NCBI RefSeq assembly: GCF_964340395.1 | Contig: NC_135558.1 | Coordinates: 4,420,001-4,484,000, forward strand | DNA length: 64,000 nucleotides | Reading direction: 5' to 3' | Origin: Glandiceps talaboti | Lineage: Eukaryota; Hemichordata; Enteropneusta; Spengelidae | Part shown: one piece after another, positions 1 to 12,673 of the stretch | How positions within the stretch are numbered: position 1 is the stretch's first letter | How the letters are laid out: every line of letters begins with the position of its first letter | Program-made: the position numbers and the translations under genes | Notes under the pieces: model-generated | Told to the model about the DNA's origin: nothing | Seen by the model: the letters and a program-made list of their open reading frames with translations, nothing else | The model's database searches: none

Positions 1-217
1 TTTTTACCTACAGGTCTTCTATCCAGCAACAACTGTTCATTTGGATATTGTTGGCATGGTGTACTCAGGTTGTCTTGACCTTTATACAATTCAGTCCATT
101 TACATATGGTTCTCGGTCTTTATCAGAAAAGGAAATAGAACATTGTCAGTGGATGGATTCATGGGCTTTTTTACAACATGGGAAACTGTCCTATTAGGCT
201 CCTTAAAAAGTGTTTGA
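1..217 (+). CDS. Possible 3'-terminal exon of an unrecognised gene (partial)
   Basis: A pyrimidine-rich stretch ending in an acceptor-like TTTTTACCTACAG occupies bases 1-13. From base 14 one frame stays open for 67 codons to a TGA at 215-217. The translation includes GMVYSGCLDLYTIQSIYIWF, a partly hydrophobic segment, and ends in GSLKSV. I recognise no family. The only support is the acceptor plus the open frame, and an open run of this length arises by chance fairly often. It could equally be non-coding sequence before the minisatellite. No polyadenylation signal was identified close by. Confidence 0.18.
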   Translation, partial: FYLQVFYPATTVHLDIVGMVYSGCLDLYTIQSIYIWFSVFIRKGNRTLSVDGFMGFFTTWETVLLGSLKSV

Positions 218-404
218 AACCCGCTAGGATTTTGAAAATACTAAAGTGATAAACAAGTGATAACCGCAAAATATGAGCCTATTTATTATAATAAAGCTAG
301 TACCAAAATGCATCGTAGACATGTTCCAATGTTGTCGGGTAACAAGAAGACTTACCTTTACAATCTGATGGCCGTTATGCATGTAGAAAGTCATCCTGTA
401 AAAC

Positions 405-2105
405 CAGAAGAGACAGTTACCTTCTTACCAACTTATCATGGGCATGCGGGGAGAGACAGTAATATTCCTTACCAACTTGCAATAGGTATTCCTGGAGAAA
501 CAGATATCTTATATGCCAACTTACCATATGTATTCCTAGAGAGACAGATATCTTCCTTACCAACTTACCATAGGTACTAGGTATTCCTTCAGAGACAGAT
601 ATCTTCCATACCAACTTACCATAGGTATTCCTGGAGAGACAGATATCTTCCATACCAACTTACCATAGGTATTCCTTCAGAGACAGATATCTTCCTTACC
701 ATCTTACCATAGGTACTAGGTATACCTTCAGAGACAGATATCTTCCTTACCAGCTTACCATCTTTAGGTAAACCTACACACTTATCTCCCATACCAACTT
801 ACCAAAGCTAAACCTATACTAACACTTACCTTCCATCCCAACTTACCAAAAGTAAACCTATACAGACAGTTATCTTCCATCCCAACTTACCAAAGATAAA
901 CCTATCGAGACAGGTATCTTCCATATCAACTTACCAAAGGTACACCTGGAGAGACAGTTACCCTCTATACCAGCTAACCAAAGGTAAACCTGGAGAGACA
1001 GTTACCCTCTTTACCAACTTGCCAAAAGTAACCCTATAGAGACAGTTACCTCTACACCAGCTTACCAAAGGTAAACCTGCAGAGACAGGTACCCTCGAAA
1101 TCAGCTAACTGTAGGTAAACCTGCAGAGACAGGTACCCTCTATACCAGCTTACCAAAGGTAAACCTGCAGAGACAAGTACCCTCGAAACAAGCTAACCGT
1201 AGGTAAACCTGGAGAGACAGTTACCCTCTTTACCATTAAAAGTAACCCTATAGAGACAGGTACCCTCTATACCAGCTTACCAAAGGTAAACCTGCAGAGA
1301 CAGGTACTCTCGAAACCAGCTAACTGTAGGTAAACCTGCAGAGACAGTTACCCTCTATACCAGCTAACCAAAGGTAAACCTGGAGAGACAGTTACCCTCT
1401 ATCACCAGCTTACCAAAGATAAACCTGCAGAGACAGGTACCCCCTTTACCAGATTACCAAAGGTAAACCTGTAGAGACAGTTACCCTCTATACCAGCTTA
1501 CCAAAGGTAAACCTGGAGAGACAGTTACCCTCTTTACCAACTTGCCAAAAGTAACCCTATAGAGACAGGTACCCTCTATACCAGCTTACCAAAGGTAAAC
1601 CTGTAGAGACAGTTACCCTCTATCACCAGCTTACCAAAGATAAACCTGCAGAGACAGGTACCCCGTATACCAGATTACCAAAGGTAAACCTGTAGAGACA
1701 GTTACCCTCTATACCAGCTTACCAAAGGTAAACCTGCAGAGACAGGTACCCTGTATACCAGATTACCAAAGGTAAACCTGTAGAGACAGTTACCCTCTAT
1801 ACCAGCTTACCAAAGGTAAACCTGCAGAGACAGGTACCCCGTATACCAGATTACCAAAGGTAAACCTGTAGAGACAGTTACCCTCTATACCAGCTTACCA
1901 AAGGTAAACCTGTAGAGACAGGTACCCTCTATACCAACTAACCAATGGTAAACCTGTCCAGACAGTTATCTTCCATGCCAACTTAGCAAAGGTAACCTAG
2001 AGAGACAGTTACCCTCAATACCAGCTAACCGTAAGTATGTTTACAGAGAGCATTATCTTCCGTACCAGTTTGCTATAAGTATACCTGGAGAAACAGTTAT
2101 CTTAT
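405..2105. repeat. 44-bp minisatellite, about 1.7 kb
   Basis: The array is built from tandem units of the type GAGACAGTTACCCTCTATAC followed by CAGCTTACCAAAGGTAAACC and TGTA. Two successive GAGACAG starts at 1871 and 1915 give a 44-bp period. The central part (about 900-1960) is most regular and alternates GTTACC and GGTACC variants. The left part (405-770) is more diverged, reading TATCTTCC with TACTAGG insertions. Open frames over 257-580 and the reverse strand are by-products of the repeat. No coding function is inferred. Confidence 0.95.
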
Positions 2106-5100
2106 TGCTTCACACATAAACAGCACTTGTATCATTTCATGTAGTCATGGCAACATTCACAATAAAGAATCATTTATCGAGTTATTCAAGTTTATTGTGT
2201 ATAGCTGATAGATTTTACTTTAATTTAAGACATGCAATAAGTTTATAGTGTCATCTTACAAGTTGTATTAGCAAATGGTTCTGTGTCTGTTGGAAATAAT
2301 TGAATAATTCAATAACGAAATCAGGTTATTGTATTTGAGTAGACAAATCAATTATCTGCAATCAGGTACATTAACCTCAACGGAAATGAATTTGTCATCA
2401 AACTTTCAAATTGGATTCCAACACAATGTATGGTTACAACTGACATCTCTCCATGACTTGCAACACAGAATCGCATTCCCTGGGGAATTTATCAGTTGAA
2501 CATTTCATACAGAGAAGAACCATTTAAAGGTGGTGTTTAATTGATTTATGATTTGACCATGAACCTAGCAGTTCATTAAAAAAATCATTATATAGGTTGC
2601 ATGCACATACTGCTGGTATTTTCACTTTAGTGCAATACTGTAAACATTATTGCATACATTTCTACAATTAAAGGAGTGCACAATCGTTCCTTGTACACAA
2701 AATCATGTGATTGCAAAACATGATTTTTACCGAAATTTCTGTTTAGTAAACATATGTAACAATTACAGAACCCCTGCAGTGTAGGTACTCGATTATTTTC
2801 ATGTATGCTTGTGATGTTTCTGCTGCTCGTTCACTCTCCAGAGAACACCGCAACCACTCCTATACATACCCCATGTATGCCATACTTGCACTCGTGTGTC
2901 AATGTTCTGTTATAGAGTTGATTCTGTCTTAATAGTGGCTATTCTGTATGCTTATCAGATGGCAAAATGGTATGCCTTGGTGTAAGCATTGGATGAACTA
3001 TTATGCATGGATTTTTTGTAATTTAACTATAAAGATGGAATATATTCTTTTTCAACACAAAGAAGCATTGCAAGTAAAACTGACAAACCTATTTATGCCA
3101 CCCGTTTCCCATAAGTCATTATAACACATCATTTTATACAGCCTTTAGTGATTGGCTCAGACCGTATCACGTGGTATAATCTAGTGACCCATGGTGACCT
3201 CAATTTGCATACAGAGGGCAATATAATTTTTTTTTATTCCCTAGGGCACTATTACAGTAGCACAAATGTTTTTTTTACTCTGGAAAGAACATGTGCCTTG
3301 GAATTTGCTGTTATAAAAGACCTATTGCCTGCCTTAGTTGTGCACTAGTAGATATCGTACAACCCCTCATGCATGCGGTTATGTTGCAACTATTTCTGAC
3401 TAAACATGTTCAATGTTGAAAAAAACACTTTTCAGATGCATCAAAGAATCCAACTGTTCAGCAGTAGATTGATTCCTTGTTTTATTTTTATGTGTAATTT
3501 ACTTGAAATCACTGTACTGACTAGATATTACCGTCAATGATACTAGGAAGTAAGCATGATTGGAACATGTTATTTTCACAGCTAATTATCCTGTTCAATC
3601 ATGTCTGTTAACTAGCAATTTCCTGCATAGCTTTCCAGATCTTACATTGTATATTTAAAACTAACTTTGTCAAGTTCTTCTTGGTTTCTATATCATTACT
3701 GTACTGAGGTGCATTGTTCGTGTAGTTTTTATCGCAATCGGACTTCACATAGTATACAAGTTTATCAGGTTTGGTAACTTCACAGTATTCTTCTCACTGA
3801 AATAACTTACATAAGGTGTGTCCACAAGCAGTATTCGCGGTAAGAATTAAAATTTTGTACAAGTGTATGATGAATAACGCTTTGTAGAAAATCAAGTAAA
3901 CCTGTCTGTAGTTATTCCTTAAGTATCCAGAAACATGTAAAGATGTGAACTGTGACAGAATGATTAATCTTTACGGTTCAGATATGGGTTTGCAGACCGA
4001 GGTTGTTCGGCGGAAGTGTCCGATTTTAGGAGGACCCGTAAGCCGTACTACCGAGGTCAGAAAAACCCATTCCGGGCCGGAAAGGTATATCATATACCCC
4101 ATGTGGTGACACGGAAACATCATTTGAATTACATAATCGCATAAATTGGTAGTGAACTACTATTTTTATTCGCAAAAACGTACAAATAGTGAAGAAATTA
4201 ACAAAGCTAACTCACTGAGCAAAGACTCATCGAACTGGTATAGATGAGCCATATTTGGGCAAAAGTGTACCAGGGCGAGATACGCCCGGGTTCAATTTCA
4301 TTGTGCGTCTCTCCATTGAATATTGTATTGGAATCGATACTGGGTATGTGATACATGTAATGTACTATGTACTAGCCAAGTTGTATGCGTGCAAACAGAA
4401 CATAAAGTAAACTCATAACCTACTTATGACGTAAAGGACCCCCTATGTCACTCATATTTTACTCAGCTGAAGGAAAACATATATTAGATGGATGATATCT
4501 TGGTAGACGTTTCATTGAAGACATATATGCAATAAACTTCAAGAACTATTTGGACTGGGAGAGCTTTGTACATTTATAAGTTTGCCAACTGATGTTAAAG
4601 CGTCCAGAATATTACATTCACCCACTTATATTGACAGAACATAGGTCTATAATGTGAAAAACCGACAATAGTCCCTCTGATTCCTGTATAAATGTATTTG
4701 TGCAAGTGATGTCAATGGTCCCGTCCCCATCTCGTTTGTAAATTTATATAAGCCATTAAAGAAGTGTTCTAGTGAATATCGAATCCTGATCTAGAATCGA
4801 TCATCGCACACATGCAGTTTTACTATTGGCATCGAGAGTGACAACTGAAAGCAAACATTAGATTTAAATCACCTCTAATGGCTATATTTGAGCATATGAT
4901 TTTGAAATCTGGGTTACATTGAACGAGCTATATGCCAAGAAATGTTAAAATATCGTTTTTTTATTTATATGATTACAAACTGAATTGGGTATCATTGATT
5001 TTATTCTCTGTGGGCGTACATGTATATACTATTGTTTGTCACAAACGGACCACACTATGAGAGTTCTGTTCAATACTCTTTTTCCCTGGGCATCAGCTCC

Positions 5101-6500
5101 ACTGTACATCGTATATGGGAATCGACTTTTGATGAAATATTAACATTCGAATCGTATGCCCCAAGAAGCTTCATAAAATGTCGACTTGGGATTTCCTAGA
5201 TGTCATTTCCCAATGGATTGAGTACATAATATTCTCATTCCTGAACGTTGTAAAGTCAATAGATTGGAAAACAATAAGTCATCCTGTAAAACGGAAAGCA
5301 AATTGCCATTAGGTCTCCTAGCCACGGAAGACATTTATTCTCTCCAGTTCAATCATGGACGCCCTATGGAGAAATCACAAGATTTACTGCTCAGAAAATA
5401 TATATAATTTCCTCCTATCCTTTCTATACATGTTTTCATTTATTAGTATGCAATATTATATTTTATTCAACAGTTCACACTTATATGTATATGTATGTTG
5501 TGTGTGTTGTTATAGTCCACCCAAACACTGATGTGTAAGTACCATAGCATTTTCTGATGTATTTATGTATCCTTTTGGTGTATTCTAAACCCTTCTGTTT
5601 TGTCTGTCGTGTAACCCTTTGTACAGTAACTGTTCATTTTGTTCTTGCAAAGAAATATATATAAAAAGTACCAGCAAGTGATATTTGTCACACTTTAACA
5701 TGTTGTTGATAAATTGGCTCTTACAGTTAAGCCGTTAATATCAAGTTGCCCTGGATAGTACTTTTTAAGTTTTAATGTATAAGCCATTGAAGATGTTCAC
5801 ATGTTTATACGAATGCCTGGGGATGTACAGTCGGATTACGAGGAAATCGCACACTGTGTTATCCACACAGGTGATGACAGAGTTTCTCACAAGGACATTC
5901 ACAAGGTAGTTGAACACTACTTGACCAGTGGGAAATCCTGAAATGTTTTGACGGGATTGAGTTGAATACTGCACGGTCGTAGACCAAGCAATTCATGTCT
6001 TTAATGGACTTGCTATATATTGAGAGTTTAATCTTTTTCTGAAGACCTGGGTGACTTTTCGATACATTTATTTAACCTGGACCTAATTCTTGTTATCAGG
6101 TAAAAATACACGTAAATAAAGAAACAAGCTCTTTAAAAAAATATTATATTCTTGAAGTGCCCAAATATATTCATGTGGCACTTGTTCGTCACCTCGGTTA
6201 CAAGTATGTACACATTTGATAGTAAGTAATTTAAAAATACTTCAGAGCAAGGTTATTCAACTCCTTCCTGCATTTGTAATTTAAGAAGAAACATTGAATT
6301 ACACGATTACAAAATTGTAGTTTAAAGTTCATATGATTGTGTCCAGAACATTGAGAAAATAGATAAATTTCTCAACAAAGATGCACTTGTACAATATATT
6401 TCGGAGGTGAATATGTATATGTACATGGGTTTGTGATCGATGAATGGGAATATAGTGTATCGAACCCCCAACGACACGTTGCCACTTAAACATAATGTGG
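2106..6500. other. Gene-poor AT-rich spacer
   Basis: No exon, RNA gene or protein domain could be supported on either strand. Open frames are short and lack similarity to anything I recognise. A GC-richer block at about 3980-4110 contains the motif CCGAGGT twice and flanking ATGGGTTT / AAACCCAT, so it could be an old short mobile element. Nothing else stands out. Confidence 0.6.
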
Positions 6501-6521
6501 CACAAGCTGAGTTTATCATTC

Positions 6522-6601
6522 TCGCAAACCAGCGCTATTATTTCTTTGAAATAGGGACCGGGTCGTTAAGAAAGGTACCGTAAAACGGTCGTGGTTTGCG
6601 A
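6522..6601. mobile_element. Short inverted-repeat element, copy 1 (MITE-like)
   Basis: An 80-bp segment is bounded by perfect 10-bp inverted ends TCGCAAACCA and TGGTTTGCGA, with weaker pairing continuing outward (CAT..). A related copy lies at 30041-30136 and shares the ends plus inner pieces such as TATTATTTCT, TAAGAA and CCGTAAAA. Two dispersed copies with matching inverted ends suggest a small non-autonomous element. No transposase is encoded, and target-site duplications are not obvious. Confidence 0.5.
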
Positions 6602-6811
6602 CGATGAAGTTTATAAGCTTTTCATTTAAATAGTTGCAAATCCTTACAAAATACTTGGATTCTAATAATGTTTATGTTGATGCATCCCTTCTATGACATT
6701 ACCATTTGCGGTGTGTCATTCCTAGAACTGTTGATTGCATACACTAGTAAGGATTTCTCTATATTTTTGGTACCTATAATGAATTACATCATTGGATCGT
6801 TTATAAGTTAT

Positions 6812-6965
6812 AGCTCGCGCAGCGGCAGCGAAGCTGCTGCGTTTCGGCTCAATGGCTAGTACGCATGCGCGTCGTATATACTATGCGAAAAAAATTGGTG
6901 GTTCTCCCAGGGATGCATTGCGGCGCACAGTGACTACGCATGCGCCTTCCATATACTTCGTGCAA
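6812..6965. promoter_or_regulatory. GC-rich patch with NRF1-like and ZNF143-like motifs
   Basis: Within AT-rich surroundings this patch holds two copies of TACGCATGCGC (6860 and 6935, 75 bp apart), close to the NRF1 palindrome. Between them is TCCCAGGGATGCATTGCGG, close to the vertebrate ZNF143/Staf submotif TCCCAGNATGC. Upstream is a CAGCGGCAGCGAAGCTGCTG palindromic stretch. In vertebrates these motifs mark housekeeping and snRNA promoters. Here no downstream gene is recognised on either strand, so a promoter role is inferred from motifs alone. A mobile element carrying these sequences is the main alternative. Confidence 0.35.
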
Positions 6966-9900
6966 ATTCTACGTGCATTCTCCACGCGCTACCGTATCGT
7001 CATATAGCATAGGCGACATAACATCACCATGCATTGCAATATTGTAACAGTAGGCATGTTGGCACGATTATCGTAACATTGTAACGAGTATCGAGGCATC
7101 ACTGTACCTCAAGGAGAAATTGTTACACTATTTGGAAGTTTGATGCATGGCGGTACGCGATACGGACCACTGATGACATAGCGCAGTTTAATTTCCGGGT
7201 TGTGGAAGTGTGGTTTTGATATTTATATTGTCGATAATAGATTTTTGTACATGTTCTAAAAAGAATAACTACTTTCCTATGTTTGTTGGTACAGTAACAT
7301 TCCTAAATCATCGAGTTGAACTGAGAAATCGTAATGTTCGGCAACATGTCAACAAAACATTTGTCCAAAGACCAACGTACGTCGGTGGAGGGTCTATGAT
7401 AAGTTGGCTGATTGAAAATGGACAATATTAATCTAATGGCTATGATGGTTTTTGAAACCAACAACCACATAGAGTGTTGACTTTCTTTACTTCTCGTCGA
7501 TGTCAGAGAATTAGATGTCATTCAATAACATAAACTTTGATGGTCAAAACCCCTGGAAAATGACCCAAATCAAGTGTATCAACCCTGGCCCAGGCAGCCG
7601 GTCACAAATGAATCTACCCTGCGCGAGCTTATGGGCTTTGCCTAGTTATGATATTATCTTAATACCAGATTTGAGTTCAGTCAGTTGCAAATGATAGTTA
7701 AGCATACATTAGTAAGTAGAATACTGTGAGTACCTATTAATGTGTAGAAAAAATTACATCCCAAAGACAGATAAACTCAGCCTGTGCCCTTTAATGTACA
7801 AGAAACTTGAAAGACTCCCACAATTATGAAATCCGTCCTCTAATCTAAGGCAAATCGAATCTAACTGATTGATAGGGAATACGCCAAATAGGATTTAGGT
7901 TTTGCGGGGAAGTACTACATATGCCAGGTGTGTTACATTTGAATGGCGCAGTTTCAGATCGATTATCTCATCTGACGTAGTTTGTATTCATAATTACATA
8001 ATGTAAGACAGCACATGACAATACATCAAATAATCATTTTGATCCATCTATGAAGGAATCAAACCCAGATTTATATTCGTGCCTACCTTTACCTTCTTTG
8101 AAAATGGGAATGAAGTTTGGAAGCGTGATGACGCATGAGAAATGTGTGGTTGAACCTTGAACTTCATACATGGTGGGATAATCTGCGGATTTCTGAATGT
8201 TTTTCTAAAGCCATTAAAAAGATCATTGCTCGTTGAGAAGGGGCATATCAGATATATATGCCTGTCGTCATACGAATGCCAATATCCATCCAGTTTCAAT
8301 AAATCATAATTTTGATGTTAAGAAGTGATAAATGACGCATAACGTGTTTATCAAAGACGGTGCAAATATTACTGAACGCCGTAGTACTGCAATTCAATAT
8401 CTTCTCCGATCATATTGTTGAAAGGTCGCGTCGCTCAGCAAATGTTTGGCACTGAGTAAACTATGGGGTATAAACTTATACCATTCCGAATGCATAAGTT
8501 TAATATCAATACTGCATCAGTTTAAAAATAGAAGTATCACAGAAATAAAATATAGAAATTCAGTCTTTCAAAAATGTATGCGTAAAATGTATTATTGTGA
8601 TTAATTATTGATTTTAGCTGTATGTTTTACTGTTGGTTTCAAGGTAATGGAATGATGCTTTGGTGCAACTAGGCAAAGCCTATGAATTGTAGAAATAAAA
8701 TTATACTTTCAATCAGTCGGTGGTGAGAAGCATTACTTTGGACGCTTAAGGTTACAAATATAATAGTATTATTTATAATTATTCATCGTACATTGAAGAC
8801 ATTTTCAGCTTAGATTAAGTTTTAAGTCTAGCTTCCAAACGTCTGCTTGTTTATGCATATGTTTTTATAACTTTAAGCTTGTGCTTATTACGAACACGGG
8901 AAATCACTCACTAGATAAACTACTGCCCTTGAAAAGGCCTGCAGCGAGCATTAATTCATTTAGTAATTGTTGACATGATATATATTTATTTCTTTGTAGT
9001 ATGACGAGACTTGTCCACAATTGATGACTTGAGACTTTGTAACATATTCAGGAATTGTTCAAAACATTGGAAGTAAAACATACAGAACTATTTTACGATC
9101 TATTAATTGACCTTTAACCTTTATTGGAAGAATTGTCCCAAATAGGATAATTCCAACATTTTCTATTTGAGGGTATAGAGTTTAACATACAAAGTAGTGA
9201 ATTTCTCTTGGCATACCATGAAATTACACCAACTTGATTTTTGAAATATACAACTTCAGAAAATAGGGATGTACATGAGTCAATAGGGTCTGATATTTTT
9301 TGAAACAGATGTTTGTGAAGATAGGGTACGCAATACAACACCTCCATTAGGTCGTAATCAGATCATCAACAGTATAGTAATATTTTGTTGAATTGTAGCT
9401 CTTTTGTTCCTTCCTTTGAATACGTTATTTGAAGTAAATCTCAAAACGAATGGGATAAGGTATTAACAATTCCAAAAATAGTGTTTTTCTGTAGACATAA
9501 AACAAGGAAATATTCTTTCTTCGTTACTAATCATCTGATGATTTTTTTTCACCATGAAGATGGCATACTCCAGGAGATAATAAACACGATATTCAGTGTA
9601 AAATTTTACTATGGTTGATAGATCTCTAAAATGAAGTTACTAATAAAAGTGACTGTTGATATTTATTAAGGTCGCCAGGTTCAACAAGTGTAGCTCTTTT
9701 TCTTTTAATATTGAAATGAATCAGTTGCATGTATGATACCTATGTAGGAATATATACAAAGATAGATGCGTCTCACTGGTGAGAACAGTGCTCAATGCAA
9801 TATTAGAAGCAAGCAGGTCTGATCGCAAATGCATGAAACTCGGAGTTACTTCTTATGACTTCCTAATTTCTTGGATGAGGTGTATGTATATGTTTGTTTG
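6966..9900. other. Spacer with no recognisable gene
   Basis: No exon with convincing splice sites, RNA gene or repeat array was found. The 13-mer CCTCAAGGAGAAA occurs near 7107 and again beside the inverted-repeat element at about 30143, hinting at shared mobile-element sequence. Otherwise I see only AT-rich unique-looking DNA. Confidence 0.5.
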
Positions 9901-9904
9901 TATG

Positions 9905-9938
9905 TACACACACGTGTGTGTGTGTGTGTGTGTGTGTA
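9905..9938. repeat. (TG)n microsatellite
   Basis: An uninterrupted run of TG dinucleotides preceded by ACACACACG, forming a short AC/GT palindromic junction. Confidence 0.95.
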
Positions 9939-11338
9939 CATTTGATTAATTATCATGATATCGATTTGTGTGAGCATTTGATTGAATTATTTCATAATAG
10001 GGCTAAACTAAAACTGTCTTCGATAAACCAATGTTATTAACTGCATCCTTATAGATACTATGTTTGTGATTTATCCTTTTGTTGTCTATACAATTAACAG
10101 ATGTGCCAGGCAGACTAAACAGAAACCGGACAGGCTAATCAAGAGGTTCACTGCAGCTCAGCAGATTAATTAAAACAGGACACACGCAGATGAAAAGGAT
10201 AAAATTGAATGATAAAATGTTAGAATGTTGAAAATACAAGTTAAGCATGTGGTAGCCAGGGCCCTATCAGCTACATCCTACCAAGAGAACTGAACCTAGT
10301 TACCAAGTTAGATGTACCGTTCACCTGCACTTCTGGGCTTCCATACCAGTAGGTACGTATATCAGTCTGAATATCACAATACATGGTTAAGACATTTACA
10401 GATTTCATAACCAATTAGTTTACCTATACCTTACGGTGTGTGTAATGGATATAAAATGAATATTGAATCCATCATACATGGTTAACGATCGATAGATGTG
10501 ATAGGTCACTGAACAGCGTGTCAAGAATTCGCTGATAGCAGCTTTTCTATGCGTTTTGATTCCCCCCACCCCCGACCAACGAGCGTTTTATGAAACTGAA
10601 GGAGAAAGAAATTATTCGATACTTCACTCCATTTAGTATGATAAAATGATCACTGTAACATGTGATTCGGGTTGTCGTAATTGGTAAACCATAAAGTAAA
10701 ACACCACTCGTACATAACAGAGATTTACCCTTATACATGGACTGCCTACACAATTCCTACGTATACTTTACTTTTCTTAACAATGATAAACACAAAGGGT
10801 TAACCAACGAGACAGTTGTAGCAGGTGAATACACGAGGAAGAACCCATTAGTGAAATAAGTTTTGAACAATAATTACAGTTTCTAGCAGCTCAAAGGTTA
10901 GCAATGGTTAGTATATGTTTAAATTCACGTGGCCTGCATATTTTAATCATTTACATGCTTATAAACATCACCTGCGTTCGGTTGTAAAGTCTTGCTACCC
11001 CTATTTGTTAAGCACAATCTACCACAATGGTAACACATAATCCAGGTGTAAGGGTATAAGAATTTGAATGAGTTTTCAGCTTTCAGTTCTGCTGTGTATA
11101 ACAGCTTTCATACTTGTTTTACTTGTTAACGAAACTGTTCCAATGTGTTCCCTATCCAGTCAATACCACTTGATTATAGTTTGAACTGCGATTTTTAAAA
11201 ATAATCCCATTTATTTTAAAAGAACGGTGTTGTAGTGGCAAACTCTACATGTAGGTTGATAGTTTGTCTGAACTTCAAATCCATCCAGTATTTAGTAACG
11301 TCGTTGGCGGTGGCGATGGTGGTGTCGTCGTTATACTG
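9939..11338. other. Spacer with no recognisable gene
   Basis: AT-rich sequence with short open frames only. No splice-bounded exon, RNA gene or repeat array was supported. Confidence 0.5.
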
Positions 11339-11339
11339 T

Positions 11340-11580
11340 TTTTTTTCTCGCTCTGTCTCTGTCTCTGTCTGTCTGTCTTTCTGCCTGTCACTGTCTGTCT
11401 GACTACCTCTGTTGTATGTCTGTCACTGTCTCTGTCTACCCCAGTCTCTGTCTCTCTGTATCTGTCTCGGTCTCTGTCTGTCTGTCTGTCTGTGTCTATG
11501 TCTGTGTGTGTGTGTGTATCTCGTCGGGCTGGCTGGCTATCTTTCTGTTTCTCAGTCTGTATGTTTCTCTGTCTCTCTCT

Positions 11581-11664
<84 letters not shown>
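11340..11664. repeat. TCTG/TC-rich tract followed by long (TG)n
   Basis: A pyrimidine-rich TCTG/CTCT stretch (11340-11580) runs directly into an approximately 80-bp pure GT array (11584-11664). Several overlapping frames are open on both strands only because of the low complexity; none is coding. Confidence 0.95.
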
Positions 11665-11666
<2 letters not shown>

Positions 11667-12267
11667 CAATAGAGGGACACACTGGACGAATGCCCAAAAA
11701 CTACCAGTTGACGTGTTAGCTCAGCTGCACATCCTACACTAACTAGAATTCAGGATATGTATTTTCAACTCCTACTTGTGTCACTTTTCCCCTCAATTTA
11801 TTTGTATGAAACATAGTCGTGAACCATGGATCGGTTGGTATATTCAAACTATAGTGTAAAAAAGTTCATGATCAAAGCATATATATTACATATTGCGTGT
11901 CCTTACATTTTCACATTTTCAGCAGACCGATTGGGCAAATACTATTAACATGTCGATGTCATTGCTATAACTCTATCCCTCTTAATTTGTGGCTTATCAG
12001 TTGTATATCCTAAATATATGTTCCCAGTTAACGCCCACAATCGAAATGATACATCAAATTTATATTGTGCTTGCATGGGTGTATGTTAAAGCATTTACGT
12101 CAAGGAAGTACACGATAATTACCTTATTTAGTATCTCTCCACTATCGCTTGACACTTTACGTATGTTATGGGGTATATGGTTTATAGATTGTGAGTTTAC
12201 AGGTAAAAGTGCATGAAAGCTAACATTTTTACTGTGAGTCAAATAATTTAAAGTGTTTTATACTATG

Positions 12268-12298
12268 CATGCATACATACATACATACATACATACAT

Positions 12299-12333
<35 letters not shown>

Positions 12334-12425
12334 TATACATACATACATACATACATACATACATACATACATACATACATACATACATACATACATACAT
12401 ACATACATACATACATACATACATG
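12268..12425. repeat. (CATA)n microsatellite with (AC)n interruption
   Basis: ATAC/CATA tetranucleotide repeats, interrupted by an AC run at about 12313-12333. The array is bounded by GCATGCATA-type palindromes on each side. Confidence 0.95.
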
Positions 12426-12502
12426 TATGCATAAAATCGTGACCGAAGACAGGCATGGTGATGTAGCTAGCGTCGCAAATCTTCCATTTCATAGACATAC
12501 AT

Positions 12503-12533
12503 GCAGACAGACAGACAGACAGAGAGACAGGCA

Positions 12534-12573
<40 letters not shown>

Positions 12574-12606
12574 GACAGACAGGCAGACAGATAGCTAGCT
12601 AGATAG

Positions 12607-12671
<65 letters not shown>
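12503..12671. repeat. Compound (GACA)n / (CA)n microsatellites
   Basis: GACA repeats, an AC run (12535-12568), GACA again, GATA, then a second AC run (12609-12671). It resembles a decayed compound microsatellite. Confidence 0.93.

Positions 12672-12673
<2 letters not shown>

Noticed and set aside
3984-4070. Hairpin/MITE from ATGGGTTT...AAACCCAT
   Set aside because: Only 8 outer bases pair cleanly; the inner CCGAGGT motif is repeated directly rather than inverted, so the structure is weak.
11264-11742. Open frames on both strands of 84-151 codons
   Set aside because: Low-complexity TCTG/TG tract read in multiple frames; no signal, domain or splice structure.
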